Notes: generated by a model not told the origin, from the sequence alone. A stretch of 64,000 nt of DNA from Cardinalis cardinalis (GCA_014549065.1 JACDOX010000001.1:7693736-7757735), one strand, 5' to 3'. Numbered from the stretch's first letter, positions 13,901 to 24,331 are shown. Translations and numbers: made by a program.

Positions 13901-15947
13901 ATATGTTTAATTAAGACAAAATGCATCAGTTTTGAACACACTCAGTTAACACCCAGCAGTACGGTTACAGTATCTTTTTTACAACAAAATAAAACAAGCA
14001 AAAATAAAACACCCCAAAAAAANCACCCCTCAACCAAATTCTGTCACATCTTCCAAAGTTAATCAGGTCTGCAATTCCTATTCCATAAATTTAATTCTGA
14101 AGGTACTCTTGNCTCTTCTCTCTCTATTTTACTCCACTGTACTGTGGAGCTGCAACACATTGCAAGTGTATCATCTGTCCCATCCCNAGGGATCATTAAC
14201 TGTGCTCCATGCCAGCCAACTAACACACATGAAACTGGCATAATACATGTAAAGTTACAGGTATCAATCACCACATTTGGGGCTTTTTGGTTGTAGGGTT
14301 GTTTTTTCTCTTCTTTTTTTTTTGATTAATGCTGTTAGATTTCAAGATGGAAAGTTCTTCTTATGATATCCTGATGAATCAAGTGGGGGAAAAAATAACT
14401 GGAAAATATTTCATTCTTTAGCAAGACAAGTGTATAGATAAGAGGGAAGCAGCTGGCAGGGCAGAAAAAAGTCACAGCTCTCAATGAGGGACCGGATAAG
14501 AATCTTCTTGCACAAATAAAATGTCAGACCTTATGAAAAGAAAAAGTTACTAAGGATTAAAAGAGCCAAGGTCTTAAAAAATAATTTTCTTGTGAAAAAA
14601 AAAGTAAATAGCTTTTTATTGTGAAGTGAGCATTTTAAGCTCTTTGATGTAGCTGTTGATTTTGATGTAGTGTACTTTCTTAGATTTGAAAGTTACATCT
14701 TAGTCTTACAAAGCCTATCTGATACAGCTGCTGCACCATCTGGCTATCAATGCCTTGAAAACCCACTTCCCTTTGACTAGAGAACAAATAGAGATGATTT
14801 TCAAGAAGGATTTATTCTTTATGTAAATTGCTCTTAAGTATCTCTTTCTCCTTTAGCTGCATCTAGACTGAATGACTCTGAAAGAGACTTATGATTTCCT
14901 TAGAGAGAAAAGTCAAATCATTTATTTATTAAGNCTGTCTTCATAAAGAAATAATAGCAGAAGGACAAAGAACAAGGCCCTTAGTTTTGACATTCTAGTA
15001 GAGAAAGCAGTAGTCCAAAATACAAAGATAAATAAAAAAGTAGGGTTCTGTAACAGCGTCAGGCTCTGAAGCTAATTTCAAGAAGGAACTAAGTGCTCCT
15101 TTTAGCCATCTTTTAGCATTTCATGTGAGACTGGTAAAGTGCAATTAAACTATGCTAACATGTGCTGGCTGACATATTAGCTATCAGGGAACTGGCATTA
15201 AACTTCCAGTCTTCACATATTAACCCTGAAATGATACATTTAATTGATCTAGTTTTTAACACAACACACATTTCAGATCTTCTTCAAATGGGGAAATCCA
15301 AGAATTGTTATAAAAAGCATAAAATGGGAAAAAAAAGGCACTTTAAAAAATTGTGCATATATTCAACCAAAACAGAGATGTCACTTTATAGCAGCAAAGG
15401 AATAACTGCATAACACAAAAAACTTACATTCAAAAAAGTCTCAATATTTTTTTTTTCCTGTCTCAAGCACCACTGACAGTCATTCATAAAACAGAAAAAA
15501 ACCCTGGCCTGAATCGGCATACACCAGCAGCAACAATCAGGCATATCTTGATAATCTTGAAAACTAAACNAGGAATAAGAACTTTGGAAGTTTTTAATGA
15601 AAGGTCAGATCTCACTTACCATGCCATATTCTTCCATGTCCATCCCATATGGTTGCCAACATTTCTCTTGCAGCTATCCAAACATCATGGGAATAAGCTT
15701 CCTTTATTTCATTCTTCCTTTTATAAATATGAAGCCAGAGAATGGAAACATAGAAGAGAATGACAATAACTCCTGGAAGTACAAATACTACTACAAGTGG
15801 AAATAGCACCCATAAAATGTAAAATGCATAACTTAGATAATCTCCAATATCCTCCACACCAGTCCACTCTTCCAGAATGTAAGTCAGGCAAGTTAAGTAG
15901 GACATAGATGTTGGTCCTGAAGTACAGGATTCATTTCCACCTGTCAT
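1862..15947 (-). CDS. TMEM68-like acyltransferase, copy A (six coding exons, 330 aa, intact)
   Basis: Spliced coding sequence joining 15620-15947, 13100-13264, 8130-8323, 5908-5968, 3956-4095 and 1862-1966. Exon phases are 1,1,0,1,0 and every intron is GT-AG. The 993-nt frame has no internal stop. The product belongs to the TMEM68/DIESL family (PlsC/LPLAT-type acyltransferases); TMEM68 makes triacylglycerol in the ER from mono/diacylglycerol. Visible parts: a hydrophobic hairpin at about residues 40-75, then IYKRKNEIKEAYS, the acyltransferase block YHGATPVD (His130, Asp136), ADHFVF (~156-161), the glycine/arginine block PGGLREAL (~197-204), FAQVAIDAKV, PIIPMFTQN, YGGFPVKLRT and a basic C terminus. 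Human TMEM68 is of similar length (about 324 aa). The start is the first ATG after the exon-2 acceptor, with G at -3. Family membership is secure. I judge it a paralogue rather than the TMEM68 ortholog because, from memory, it is only about 55-60% like the human protein in the catalytic exons. Substrate is unknown. Confidence 0.93.
3956..4095 (-). CDS. copy A exon 6
   Basis: The acceptor is TTTTTTCACATTAG|AAATAC and the donor is ACAAAG|GTAAGGGAG. The 140-nt exon codes for residues 250-296, with RSLYERIRLP, YGGFPVKLRTFIG, EPIPYEP and TAEELATK. An unusually long pyrimidine-rich run on the transcribed strand lies just upstream of the acceptor (see 4098-4201). Confidence 0.95.
4098..4201 (-). promoter_or_regulatory. 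long CU-rich tract upstream of copy A exon 6 acceptor
   Basis: On the transcribed (minus) strand, about 100 bases before the exon 6 acceptor are strongly pyrimidine-rich. They begin with a (TC)n run (plus-strand GAGAGAGA at about 4183-4201) and pass through CCTTCC and CCCTTCTCCC blocks to the poly-T before CACATTAG. Tracts like this can bind PTB-type splicing regulators. Copy B has only an ordinary short tract at the same junction. Confidence 0.5.
4170..4201. repeat. (GA)n microsatellite
   Basis: GAAGGAAGAGAGAAAGAGAGAGAGAGAGA, part of the longer purine-rich tract on the plus strand in copy A intron 5. Confidence 0.85.
5908..5968 (-). CDS. copy A exon 5 (PIIPMFTQN mini-exon)
   Basis: A 61-nt exon with acceptor TTCCCTCCTAG|CCCATC and donor GGAATAA|GTAAGAT. 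It codes for PIIPMFTQNVREGFRTLGGI (residues 230-249) plus one base. The PIIP block is the conserved fourth acyltransferase element in TMEM68-like proteins. It is too short to stand out as an ORF and was found by homology to the copy B mini-exon of the same length. Confidence 0.95.
7716..7780 (+). repeat. CR1 LINE 3' tail
   Basis: GAGTTGGACTCTATGATCCT followed by GGTCCCTCCCAACTCAG and ATTCTGTGACTCTGAT is the typical 3' end of avian CR1, including the degenerate ATTCTATGA repeat terminus. Sense is on the plus strand, inside copy A intron 4. The 5' limit is uncertain. Confidence 0.75.
8130..8323 (-). CDS. copy A exon 4 (GG-x-REAL motif)
   Basis: The acceptor is AACCCTGCAG|GTTTCAG and the donor is AAAGTG|GTAAGAATG. 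The 194-nt exon codes for residues 165-229 and ends in phase 0. Motifs are LLDVFGVIHGP, the glycine-rich APGGLREALFSDETY block that in this superfamily contributes to acyl-acceptor/phosphate contacts, and KGFAQVAIDAKV. Identity with copy B exon 4 is 39 of 65. Confidence 0.95.
10204..10250. repeat. (TG)n/(TA)n/(CA)n microsatellite
   Basis: GTGTGTGTGTATATATATATACACACATATATACATA is an alternating purine-pyrimidine run that is nearly self-complementary. It could form a hairpin or Z-DNA and is likely length-polymorphic. Confidence 0.85.
11003..12005 (-). mobile_element. CR1 LINE fragment, antisense to plus strand
   Basis: The plus strand reads through the reverse complement of CR1: the 3' terminus at about 11003 (CACAGAACCAGAGAATTATG), then GTCATCTAGTCCAGCCTCC, CTCAACCTCTTTGTACACTTTG, GAACTTCATAATATTTC, TTGGTATCATCAGCGAATTT and CCTGAGGAATGCC. 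About 1 kb of the 3' half survives, diverged and with frame breaks. The 166-aa plus-strand ORF here (11409-11909) is a by-product of the repeat. Confidence 0.88.
13100..13264 (-). CDS. copy A exon 3 (catalytic His/Asp motif)
   Basis: The acceptor is TCCTAACAG|GTTATGAG and the donor is GTACCAG|GTAACAC. The 165-nt exon codes for residues 110-165 (both end codons split). It contains YELHGVENIP, FYHGATPVDY with His130 and Asp136, and VVADHFVFRVP. The block aligns without gaps to copy B exon 3 (37 of 54 residues identical). Confidence 0.95.
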
Positions 15948-15950
15948 CTC
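15620..15950 (-). CDS. copy A exon 2 (start codon, membrane-anchor exon)
   Basis: The acceptor reads ...TTTTAAACAG, followed by GAG and the ATG at 15947-15945. The donor is GGCATG|GTAAGTGAG. The exon codes for residues 1-109 plus the first base of Gly110. It carries LEEWTGVE, a long hydrophobic stretch (about residues 40-75, enough for two membrane passes) and the conserved WHG that leads into the catalytic domain. Copy B has a matching exon of the same coding length (328 nt). Confidence 0.93.
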
Positions 15951-18900
15951 CTGTTTAAAATAAAATTTTAAAAAAGTATATGAATAAATCTTCCAAAAAG
16001 ATAGATCTGTCTATACTGTNTAATCATATAATAAGCCTCTCTGATGCATTTTATTCATATACCCTTTACCCCACATCCCAGCAGCACCTATTAGAAACAT
16101 AAGAGTTCACACAGCAAAACTTTTACTTGATATTTACAGTCCTTTTCTTTTGGGTCTGGAAATGTTGACAATTCTAATGGAGAAAGATGGTGCCACTGCT
16201 TAATTTCAGGCTAGGATTTTATCTCACTGGAAACTGTTCAACTTGCACAGACCGAGAACATTTATACTCTTACCAATACCAATTATTACTGAATTTTTGA
16301 ATTTCAGAAAGCTGCACTGATTAGTCTAATTTACTGTTACAATACAAGAAAACCTTTTCTCAAGCACTAGCTACAACAGGAAACAATCTCAAATCCAGTG
16401 CTTTAAAGAAAACCTACTGAACACTTCCACTCACTATAACCCTAGGACATCTCAGGAAGAAGACTCTCTCAAANAAGAAAGTCTCAGCCCTGGAAACACC
16501 TTAACTTGTACAAGGAAATTTACTGATAGCGACATGTCAAGACTCAGAGCACAACACTGAGAGGCAGCAGAAAGGACAAGGGAAAAAAGTTCACAAAAAG
16601 TCCTCTTCAGAGTTTTAACTGCTCTGGCTTTACTGTGTCTATGTAAAAGAATCTCTCCAGTCCAGTACCAGCTCCTAAAAAGTTACCAGCCTACANAAGT
16701 CAAGCCCGCAATTTCAGGCTTACTGTAACTCTGGAGCCACCTTTTTTTTCTTAGNTTTGTACAATTTAGGGTACAACATACTATTCACTTCACCTTACAA
16801 ACACAAGACAGCCTGAATGCTTGGNTATTTTAACTACAATGCTTGAACANCAAACCTCNGGGTACAAAAATTATTCTANACTAGAAAAAACTGGTTGATC
16901 AATATTCCAACTTCTGCTAGTCAGGACCAAGAAGAAGAAATGTTGCAACCACAAAAGAGGCTTGTACAAAAGAATGGAAGAACTGCACTTTTAAGAATGA
17001 AATGAATCTAAGCTTGAAGCTGCTGTGTTTTATTAGACTGTGACTTACAGCAGGTATGACTGCAAAGCTCCTATGCCNAGACAGACATGTATGCCTACCA
17101 TTCTTTTATTCTTGCTCTGTTTTTGCAAGAAACAAGAGACTAAATAAAGAAGATAATATTGCTTTCAGAACACCAGAGACAACAAAAATTACAAAGCAGA
17201 TCAANTGTATTCCACATTTGCTAAGGAACATTGAAACACATACTAGAGTAGAACTCATTTATTTTCCTACCTCAATTTTCCCTCACATTCTGACATAGCA
17301 AGGATGTCCTTTTCCCTTTGGTTTTGGAAATCAGCCTCCACCCACATTACTCAAGGTACCTAGCTCCTATTAATGAGAAGAAAGCTAATCTTTGCTCCCA
17401 CAATCCATGGCTGTTCCAAACTAGTTCAGGCTTACAACATTTTGTTCCTCAGCATGTTCTTGAGGACAGTGTGATGGGCAGCTGATTTATCTCCAGCCAG
17501 TACAAGCACACAGCAGCAGTGAAATGCCCTTCACTGAATTCATGCACCCTTGTCTTTGGGGTGTGAATTAGGGGGAAAGGATGGGAGAGNAAGTGTGTGG
17601 GAGAGCAAGAGAAAGATCTTTTTTATTCCAGTTGCCAGAGCTGAACTACAGAACCCGTCAGGCAGCAAACACCCACAGCAAGTAAAAGAAACAACTTGTG
17701 CGACCAAGCAAGATTTAGGAGTAGTATTCAACACCACAATATTAATCAGATTGTTATGTCTGGACTTCTCCAATTGCTCCACTTACTACCTAGAGAACAG
17801 TATGGAGTATGGACTTTGGCACAGAAGCATTTTTTCAAAACTGAGAGGTGATTATGTAGCTTAAAACAAAAATTACAGCTATACTCTCTCACTTATTATG
17901 TACTTTTAATTGTTTATGGCTTTACCTAAACCCCAAATCCTCCATCATTTAAATTTAAAGTCCTGTTCACACATGTCAGTCTTGCAAAATATTACATGTC
18001 CTTTTGCCTGTANTGTTCAATGCAATACCTCAAATGCAATCACCACAGTTTTTAAAGTTTACTTGCATATCTGTGTGCTAACTTGCAACAGAANCTAAGA
18101 TCTAACATCTTCTGTGCTACCAGCCACAGAGGTAAGGGCTAAAGCACTGCCTTCCCTCAGGAACAGTCAAATCTACCCTGAACAATGCTGCTTCCTCAAC
18201 CTGAAGAGCATCACAGGATAAGTTATACTGGAATTTATACTGTCCAACCTCTTCCTAACTAGCCAGTTAAATCAGGTGGCCCAATGACATATCCAGTCCA
18301 GCAGTATTCTGGACTGGATCTCCATGGATGGAGATCCCACAGCTTCTTCAGGCCCCTAGTCCAGTGCTTGAATACCTTCGTGGTGCAAATGTTTTTTTTG
18401 TTCTATAGTTCCCCTTAGCACACCTTGTATCTGTTGCCTTCTGTCCCTTTGCTGTGAAAATTCTATTTCCCACATCCATTACGAGCAGCANTAAGGTCAT
18501 CACAATGTGGGTGCTCTGGCAGTGAAGAAGGGAAGGCAGATTATGATCCAAAAAAGCCCAGAAGTTCCACACTGAACACAGGTTCAACATAGTTCTTATG
18601 TGCCACTAACAGATAATGACACAGGTCTGTTCCAACTTGCTGTTGAGCAGTTCAAAACACACATTTTTAAGTTCTAACTTGCTAATGCAGCAGCTTACAT
18701 TTTTCACTAGTTCACAAAGACACGATTTCTCATTTGACTAAATACAGTGCATACCAACTTATGCTTACACTTCAAGCTTTATGATATGGAAACAAGGCTA
18801 ACACACAATTCCCATCACTGACTTCAGGCACATGACCCAGAAAAGTCCTTAACTAAACTACAACGGAGGCCTTCAACTGCAGTCAGCAGATGTTGGGATA

Positions 18901-19254
18901 AGCGAGACCCTACTGATCAGGAGAGAAGGAGCGATAATGGACAGCAGCCCGCTCTGCTGTAAACGACACACAGCACCATTTCTGCATGCATGTGCAATGT
19001 GCAAGTGAAACCTCTGGAGGNCATCCCAGTGTTTCCAAACTAAAGACACTGAGAAGCAGCAGCTACAGCACGTCCCTGCCAACAGAAACACACGGCTACG
19101 GAGGGCGTTTCTACCAGAATTAGCACTGCCACCACAAGCACACCAAAAAAAAACCTCAAAACAAACGAAAAGTACCAGAAGGCCCTGATAATCCTGCTAA
19201 TGTCACCTGCGACAGGAGAGAGCCTAGAGGATGGTTTAGCACTTGTTTTGGCCC
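15951..19254 (-). other. copy A intron 1 / 5' region, no coding exon seen
   Basis: The acceptor of exon 2 shows that at least one untranslated exon lies further up (higher coordinates). I could not place it with confidence; the most likely site is in or beside the N gap at 19255-19900. Apart from the CR1 piece at 18215-18560, nothing was recognised. Confidence 0.6.
18215..18560 (-). mobile_element. old CR1 LINE fragment
   Basis: Diverged antisense CR1. Landmarks are TGTCCAACCTCTTCCTAACTAG, GGATGGAGATCCCACAGCTTC, CCAGTGCTTGAATACCTTCGTGG and CCTTAGCACACCTTGTATCTGTTGCCTTCTGTCCC. It lies in copy A intron 1, close to the promoter. Boundaries are approximate. Confidence 0.6.
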
Positions 19255-19900
19255 NNNNNNNNNNNNNNNNNNNNNNNNNNNNNNNNNNNNNNNNNNNNNN
19301 NNNNNNNNNNNNNNNNNNNNNNNNNNNNNNNNNNNNNNNNNNNNNNNNNNNNNNNNNNNNNNNNNNNNNNNNNNNNNNNNNNNNNNNNNNNNNNNNNNNN
19401 NNNNNNNNNNNNNNNNNNNNNNNNNNNNNNNNNNNNNNNNNNNNNNNNNNNNNNNNNNNNNNNNNNNNNNNNNNNNNNNNNNNNNNNNNNNNNNNNNNNN
19501 NNNNNNNNNNNNNNNNNNNNNNNNNNNNNNNNNNNNNNNNNNNNNNNNNNNNNNNNNNNNNNNNNNNNNNNNNNNNNNNNNNNNNNNNNNNNNNNNNNNN
19601 NNNNNNNNNNNNNNNNNNNNNNNNNNNNNNNNNNNNNNNNNNNNNNNNNNNNNNNNNNNNNNNNNNNNNNNNNNNNNNNNNNNNNNNNNNNNNNNNNNNN
19701 NNNNNNNNNNNNNNNNNNNNNNNNNNNNNNNNNNNNNNNNNNNNNNNNNNNNNNNNNNNNNNNNNNNNNNNNNNNNNNNNNNNNNNNNNNNNNNNNNNNN
19801 NNNNNNNNNNNNNNNNNNNNNNNNNNNNNNNNNNNNNNNNNNNNNNNNNNNNNNNNNNNNNNNNNNNNNNNNNNNNNNNNNNNNNNNNNNNNNNNNNNNN
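19255..19900. other. assembly gap (646 N)
   Basis: A continuous run of N. Very GC-rich sequence starts directly at its right edge, so the missing DNA is probably a GC-rich CpG island, a class often lost from short-read bird assemblies. All ORFs spanning it are artefacts. Confidence 0.99.
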
Positions 19901-19975
19901 GGGGCGGGGCGGCGGGGGCGGAGGGCGCCCCCTGGCGGCGCGGGCGGGATGCCCGGAACCGCGGATTTCCAGGGG
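19901..19975 (-). promoter_or_regulatory. GC-rich edge of probable copy A CpG-island promoter
   Basis: GGGGCGGGGCGGCGGGGGCGG contains tandem GC boxes (Sp/KLF-type), and the rest is dense in CpG up to GCCCGGAACCGCGG. The position is right for the copy A promoter: 4 kb upstream of the ATG exon and the only CpG-rich DNA between the two genes. The transcription start itself is hidden by the gap. Confidence 0.6.
19924..19939 (-). promoter_or_regulatory. CTCF-like binding site
   Basis: The minus strand reads GCCGCCAGGGGGCGCC, very close to the canonical vertebrate CTCF core (GCCRCCAGGGGGCGC). It sits at the edge of the copy A promoter, between the two tandem genes. This is a motif match by eye; occupancy is unknown. 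Confidence 0.55.
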
Positions 19976-20021
19976 CAGTTGGCCTGCGAGAGAGCGCCGA
20001 GGTCATCGGGACCAACTCGTG

Positions 20022-20335
20022 ACCGAACACCTCCTTGACAGCTGCCCCGCAGCACTGAGCGCCACATCCAGCCTTTCCTTAAACACCGCCAGGGACTCCA
20101 CCNCCCTCCCCCTTGGCAGCCNATTCCAATGCCCAATCTGTGAAGAAATCCCTCCTCATGTCCCACCTTAATCTCCTCTGGTGCAGCTTGGGACTGAGTC
20201 CTCTCATGCTGTNGCTGGTTGCCTGGGGAATGAGGCCGAACCCCAACCGGCTGCAACCTCCTTTCAGGGAGCTGCGGATAAGGTCACCCCGAGTCTCCAT
20301 TTCTCCAGNTTGAACAGCCCCCAGCAGCAGGCACC
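20022..20335 (-). mobile_element. CR1 LINE fragment
   Basis: Antisense CR1 with GAGCGCCACATCCAGCC, CCTTAAACACCGCCAGGGAC, CATTCCAATGCCCAATC, GTGAAGAAATCCCTCCT and AAGGTCACCCCGAGTCTCC. It abuts the CpG-rich block. It looks fairly well preserved and GC-rich, so relatively young. Confidence 0.87.
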
Positions 20336-20987
20336 CACTGTTCACCCTCCTGCCCTGAGCACCGCGTGCCTCCCTCCCCCGGTACCTGCCAGGTGGGTGC
20401 AATCCTCCTTCTCCAACCCCAATGGTGTTGCCACAGCAGCAGCAGCAACATCCATGCCTGGTACCCACTGTTCCCACTGCAGTACGTCAGCATTCCAGGC
20501 ACATTCTGGTTCAGACATGGCATTCACAGTGCTTTTAAGGCATTCCTGGCTGCCCGACAGCTGCGGGTGTAATCCCTGGATTTCGGTATAAAAATTTAAA
20601 CAAAATAATGTGTTTACAAATAAAAATCAGTCAAAGAAGTAAGTAGTGTTCCAGCTGCACTGNGTGCAGCTCCAAACACACGGGTATTGATGCAGATACC
20701 CCACCTGCTAGGATGGCCTGGAACACTGCCATGGCTGCGCCCTCAGCCTTCGGTGGGATGAAGTCGGCCAGCTCTTCCAGATCTCCTCTTGCTGTGCTTT
20801 TCTGACCAGCTCTCTTCTACAGGTACATCATCTGCCTGTTGGACATCTGCAGCTGCTCAGTTGAGCAGTTGCACTCAGTTTATCATGTAACTGTGTTCAT
20901 TGTCATCCAATTAATAATTGTGCAGTTGTACACACACTTTACTGTGCAACTTCTTCCACTTAATTCCAGCCCCATTCAATGAATGAA

Positions 20988-21138
20988 TTGGTCACAGCCC
21001 CAAGCCTGCCAGAGCTCGAGAGGAATTCTGTCAGGCACAGGGGGTGACTCTTGGGGCTGTCCTGTGCAGGGCCAGGAGTTGGAGCTCGATGATCCTTCTG
21101 GGTCCCTTCCAACTCCAGGTATTCTATGATTTTATTAA
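20988..21138 (+). mobile_element. CR1 LINE 3' end
   Basis: Sense CR1 tail: GGTCACAGCCCCAAGCCTGCC, GGGCTGTCCTGTGCAGGGCC, AGTTGGAGCTCGATGATCC, GGGTCCCTTCCAACTCCAGG and ATTCTATGATTTTA at the terminus. Confidence 0.9.
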
Positions 21139-21435
21139 TTTACTTTGTTATCAATATCATATTCTTCCCCANTGCAAAATCTTGTACATAAATGCTACAA
21201 AACCAGAATTTTCCTGCATTATTTACTGGGCAAACTATACNTAACAAAAGTCATAAATGCTGTTTTAATTTTGAGGCAGGCACAGGTCATTTTCTGGTTT
21301 TCATTCCTTTTTTTGTTGTNTGATGGAGAGGCTAAAAAATAAATGTACCAAGGGAGTGATTTGATCTGCAAGTACATTTCTATTTTTATGACAAGAACTC
21401 TAATTTCTATAATACCAGTTTTTAGTTCTAGTTTC

Positions 21436-21520
21436 TATAATACTGCTCTAAAAAGAGTAAAAATTTAGAGTGAGCCACTAAAATAATATAATAACTGGTT
21501 ATTATTAGAGCAGTACTATA
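21436..21520. repeat. 16-bp inverted repeat with 53-bp loop
   Basis: TATAATACTGCTCTAA at 21436-21451 is matched by its reverse complement (one mismatch) at 21505-21520. TTTCTATAATAC also occurs twice in direct orientation just before. It may be the remnant of a small inverted-repeat element, or an AT-rich coincidence. Confidence 0.6.
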
Positions 21521-21529
21521 ACATTTCTG

Positions 21530-21553
21530 TAAAAAATTGTTTACAATTTTTTA
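21530..21553. repeat. perfect 11-bp hairpin
   Basis: TAAAAAATTGT, a 2-base spacer, then ACAATTTTTTA: perfect arms of 11 bp, ten bases beyond the 21436-21520 inverted repeat. Confidence 0.7.
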
Positions 21554-21960
21554 TTGGAAAAATAACATATCATTCAAAATCCCTCCTGTTTCTCAGTAAT
21601 AATTTTGCCTATCATCCTAAGACCCCAGAAAATACTCTTAGACAACTGTGACAGAAGACAACAAATGGAAATTATTTTTTACTCAGAGAAGATGCAAATA
21701 ACACANTGTAAAAGATGTAATAGCCTGGGNAAAACTTAAACCTTGTTAGAAGATATTAACAGCTGCTGAAATAGAGGAGATAGAGAAAGATAGAGAAAGT
21801 AGAAATATCTGGTTTTAAAAATAATCAGCACTCTGATTGCAAATCTCCTACCCAAGGTTATTGCTCCATTGTGAGTTGGAGCACAGCTCCTAGCATCATG
21901 TATCAGAGAGCATGGCATTTGAAAGGTTTTGCAAATTCTGATTACTAAAGTGGTTAATTG

Positions 21961-22445
21961 GTCACAGAATCAGGATTGTTAAGTTGGAAAGGAAGTTTAA
22001 GACCACTGAGTCCAATCAATAACCTAACCCTGCCAAGCCCACCATTAAACCATATCCACAAGTGCCACATCTACACATCTTCTAAATACCTCCTGGGATG
22101 CTGACTTCACCACTGCCCTGGGCAGCCTGTTCCAATGTTTGACAACCCTCTCAGTGAAAAATTTGTACTGATATCCAATCTAAACCTCTCCCAGCACAAC
22201 TTCCTTTTCCTCTAGTTCTGTCCCTTATTACCTGGGAGTAGAGACGGACTCCCACCTGGCCACAACCATGCTTTCAGGTGGTTGTAGGTGTTGGTTCCCA
22301 CATAGGCTCCTTTTCTCCAGGCTAAACAGCCCTACCTCCCTCAGATTTTCCTCACAAGACTTGTGCTCCAGAGCCTTTCCTAGCTNNGTTGCCCTTCTTT
22401 GGACACATTCCATTATGCTAGTAATAGCCTTGAAAAACAGGATAG
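21961..22445 (-). mobile_element. CR1 LINE fragment
   Basis: Antisense CR1 starting at its 3' terminus (GTCACAGAATCAGGATTG) and passing CCACCATTAAACCATATCC, GGGCAGCCTGTTCCAATG, CAGTGAAAAATTTGTACTG, CCAGGCTAAACAGCCC and GTGCTCCAGAGCC. Confidence 0.88.
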
Positions 22446-24226
22446 TCAGACAATGATTCTGTCGAGGCCTTCTACAATTTCTGCAATACAAAGAAAGCCT
22501 TTAGATTCTGGTTACTTATAATTCCTCTTGCTTTTTCATCTGTATCCATTTTAGCATTGTATAACCTTTTCCTTCAGCTCCTTTTCTTCCTTGAAANTTC
22601 AGGCTTTGAATTTTAGCTTGTATTGCTACAGTGCAGCATGTAAGACTTCATGGTTTGAATTCCTGCTTATGTCCAGGCATATCANTCTGTATCTTTATCT
22701 GCTTATTTCATCATCTCCCATACATGCTGAGTCTCTGCTGGAAAAAAAAAATCTTTCTGCCTGTAGACAGCAGTTATAGTTAAGGTGTTCAAGTAAAGAC
22801 CCCTGTATCTTAAGACAGATTTTAGGGTTGACAGGATTTGACAGGATTCCTGTCTTTTTGGTCCAGGGAAATAACTCACCTGTCCATCCTTCTCCCTTCA
22901 CCAGATGTGCAAGAAATACTTGTGAAGAGGCAGGGTCAGGGAAGAATTTATTTTAATCCAAAGAGCAGATTTAGTTTTCTACTGAAGAATGGGCGAACAT
23001 TACATATATTTCCTTGGATGCTATGTAGCCTTTTCGGATGTTGAGAGGANAGATTATTTACATATTAAAATTACAAGAAGGAAAATGAGACACAAAAATT
23101 ACCTATCTTGGTCTTTGAAGTTAAGACTTGGTTGCATTTAGTGGCATATTGGATAGATTACACAAAGTTGTCCCACTCCCACCAGTAACAACATCCCACA
23201 GCCTGTAAAAACACATTCTGCTTTGTGCTAACTCTCAGTTTTCCACAAGTTGCATTAGGAATACAAGACTTCCTTTCCAAACGGGCATTTTTGTTTAATG
23301 TGTACCAGCAGTNTTGCACTACTGCATTTTTAGGCAAACCACCAGTGATGATAAGCCTCAAAGATGCACTGCCTGAGAAAGCTCCCCCTGAGCCTGGTCA
23401 CNGGGAGATTTTGAGTAAATACAGCATAACCATACTGCACACACCATATCCAGGGGTTTTCTGGCTGGGGTAGCCTCATCCACTAAGCAGCTATTGTGTG
23501 GTGCAATAGAGCATGCACAAACCAGCTCAGACTTGAAACTACCTTCTACATGTATTNGCAATATTTGCTACACTGAACAAAAGGGTTTTTTCCCTCTCTT
23601 TGAAAAACCTTTTTCTGTGGGGAAGAAGTCTTGGATGCACACAGTCCTACTTTCCAGGGTACACACTACTAAGCTGATGTGTTTGAAGGAGTCTAATATC
23701 TGTTTTAATGGGATTGTCTCTTTTTGTAGTCTCTAGGAGGATGGTGTAAGCAGTAGCTGATTATGTAAAGCAAGACAGTTTGTTCTGACATGTCTTGCTT
23801 GGGGCCCATCAGGGAAGGTGCCCCCCGTGGGGTGGTCTCTGGTGGGACAACACCAATCCTGAGGCTCTGCTCTGAGGCCAGACTATGCTCAAAACTCAAA
23901 CACACAGATTTAGGCAACACCACTAAAGCCCTCGGATATAAGTACAAACTTATTTTAGGAACCAGGAAAACCTNGGCTGCATGATTTTCTTTGGGGGAAT
24001 TTAGTTGTTGCATTGCTATTATACGTAAGTCATCTTCATCAGTCTTTCTTAGTTCANGATATTCTCAAGGACATAGGGGAACTTTCTAGAGGTTAATTGT
24101 TTTCTTCCACCAAATCTGTTGAAATTTGTAATTTAAACTGGTTAACACCAACTATTAGTTACCAGTGCTGTAGGACACTTTTTTTTTACTGTATGCTGTA
24201 AAACCAATGCAATAAACATGAGCATT

Positions 24227-24331
24227 CTAATCACTTTTACGACGTTTATCAAATCTCTCCAGTAAAGCCTTCCATATGCTGCCTGGTATTGTTTGGTGCT
24301 TGCTTATGAGAGCCTGGACAGCNGCCTTGGT
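24227..24331 (-). CDS. copy B exon 7 (C terminus and stop)
   Basis: The acceptor is CTCTTTTCAG|ACCAAGGC. Coding runs to TAG at 24227-24229. It gives TKAAVQALISKHQTIPGS and a basic tail ending RRKSD. One ambiguous base falls in a GCN alanine codon (24323), so the protein is not affected. Confidence 0.94.
   Translation of the reverse strand, partial: TKXAVQALISKHQTIPGSIWKALLERFDKRRKSD

Larger units (their letters stand above)
1967..15619 (-). other. introns 2-6 of copy A
   Basis: Introns at 13265-15619, 8324-13099, 5969-8129, 4096-5907 and 1967-3955. They hold a CR1 3' tail (7716-7780), a roughly 1-kb CR1 fragment (11003-12005) and simple repeats at 4170-4201 and 10204-10250. Nothing else was recognised; the short ORFs in them show no family resemblance and no splice logic. 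Confidence 0.8.
20336..24226. other. intergenic spacer between copy A promoter and copy B 3' end
   Basis: Contains CR1 pieces (20988-21138, 21961-22445) and AT-rich inverted repeats (21436-21553). No gene was recognised. Copy B's 3' UTR occupies the upper end. Candidate minus-strand poly(A) signals are ATTAAA at 23704-23709 and AATAAA near 22948; neither is decisive. Confidence 0.7.

Noticed and set aside
19156..20256. Four long ORFs (up to 366 aa) across the N run
   Set aside because: They are open only because N codons cannot be stops; the flanks match a CR1 fragment and CpG-rich promoter DNA.
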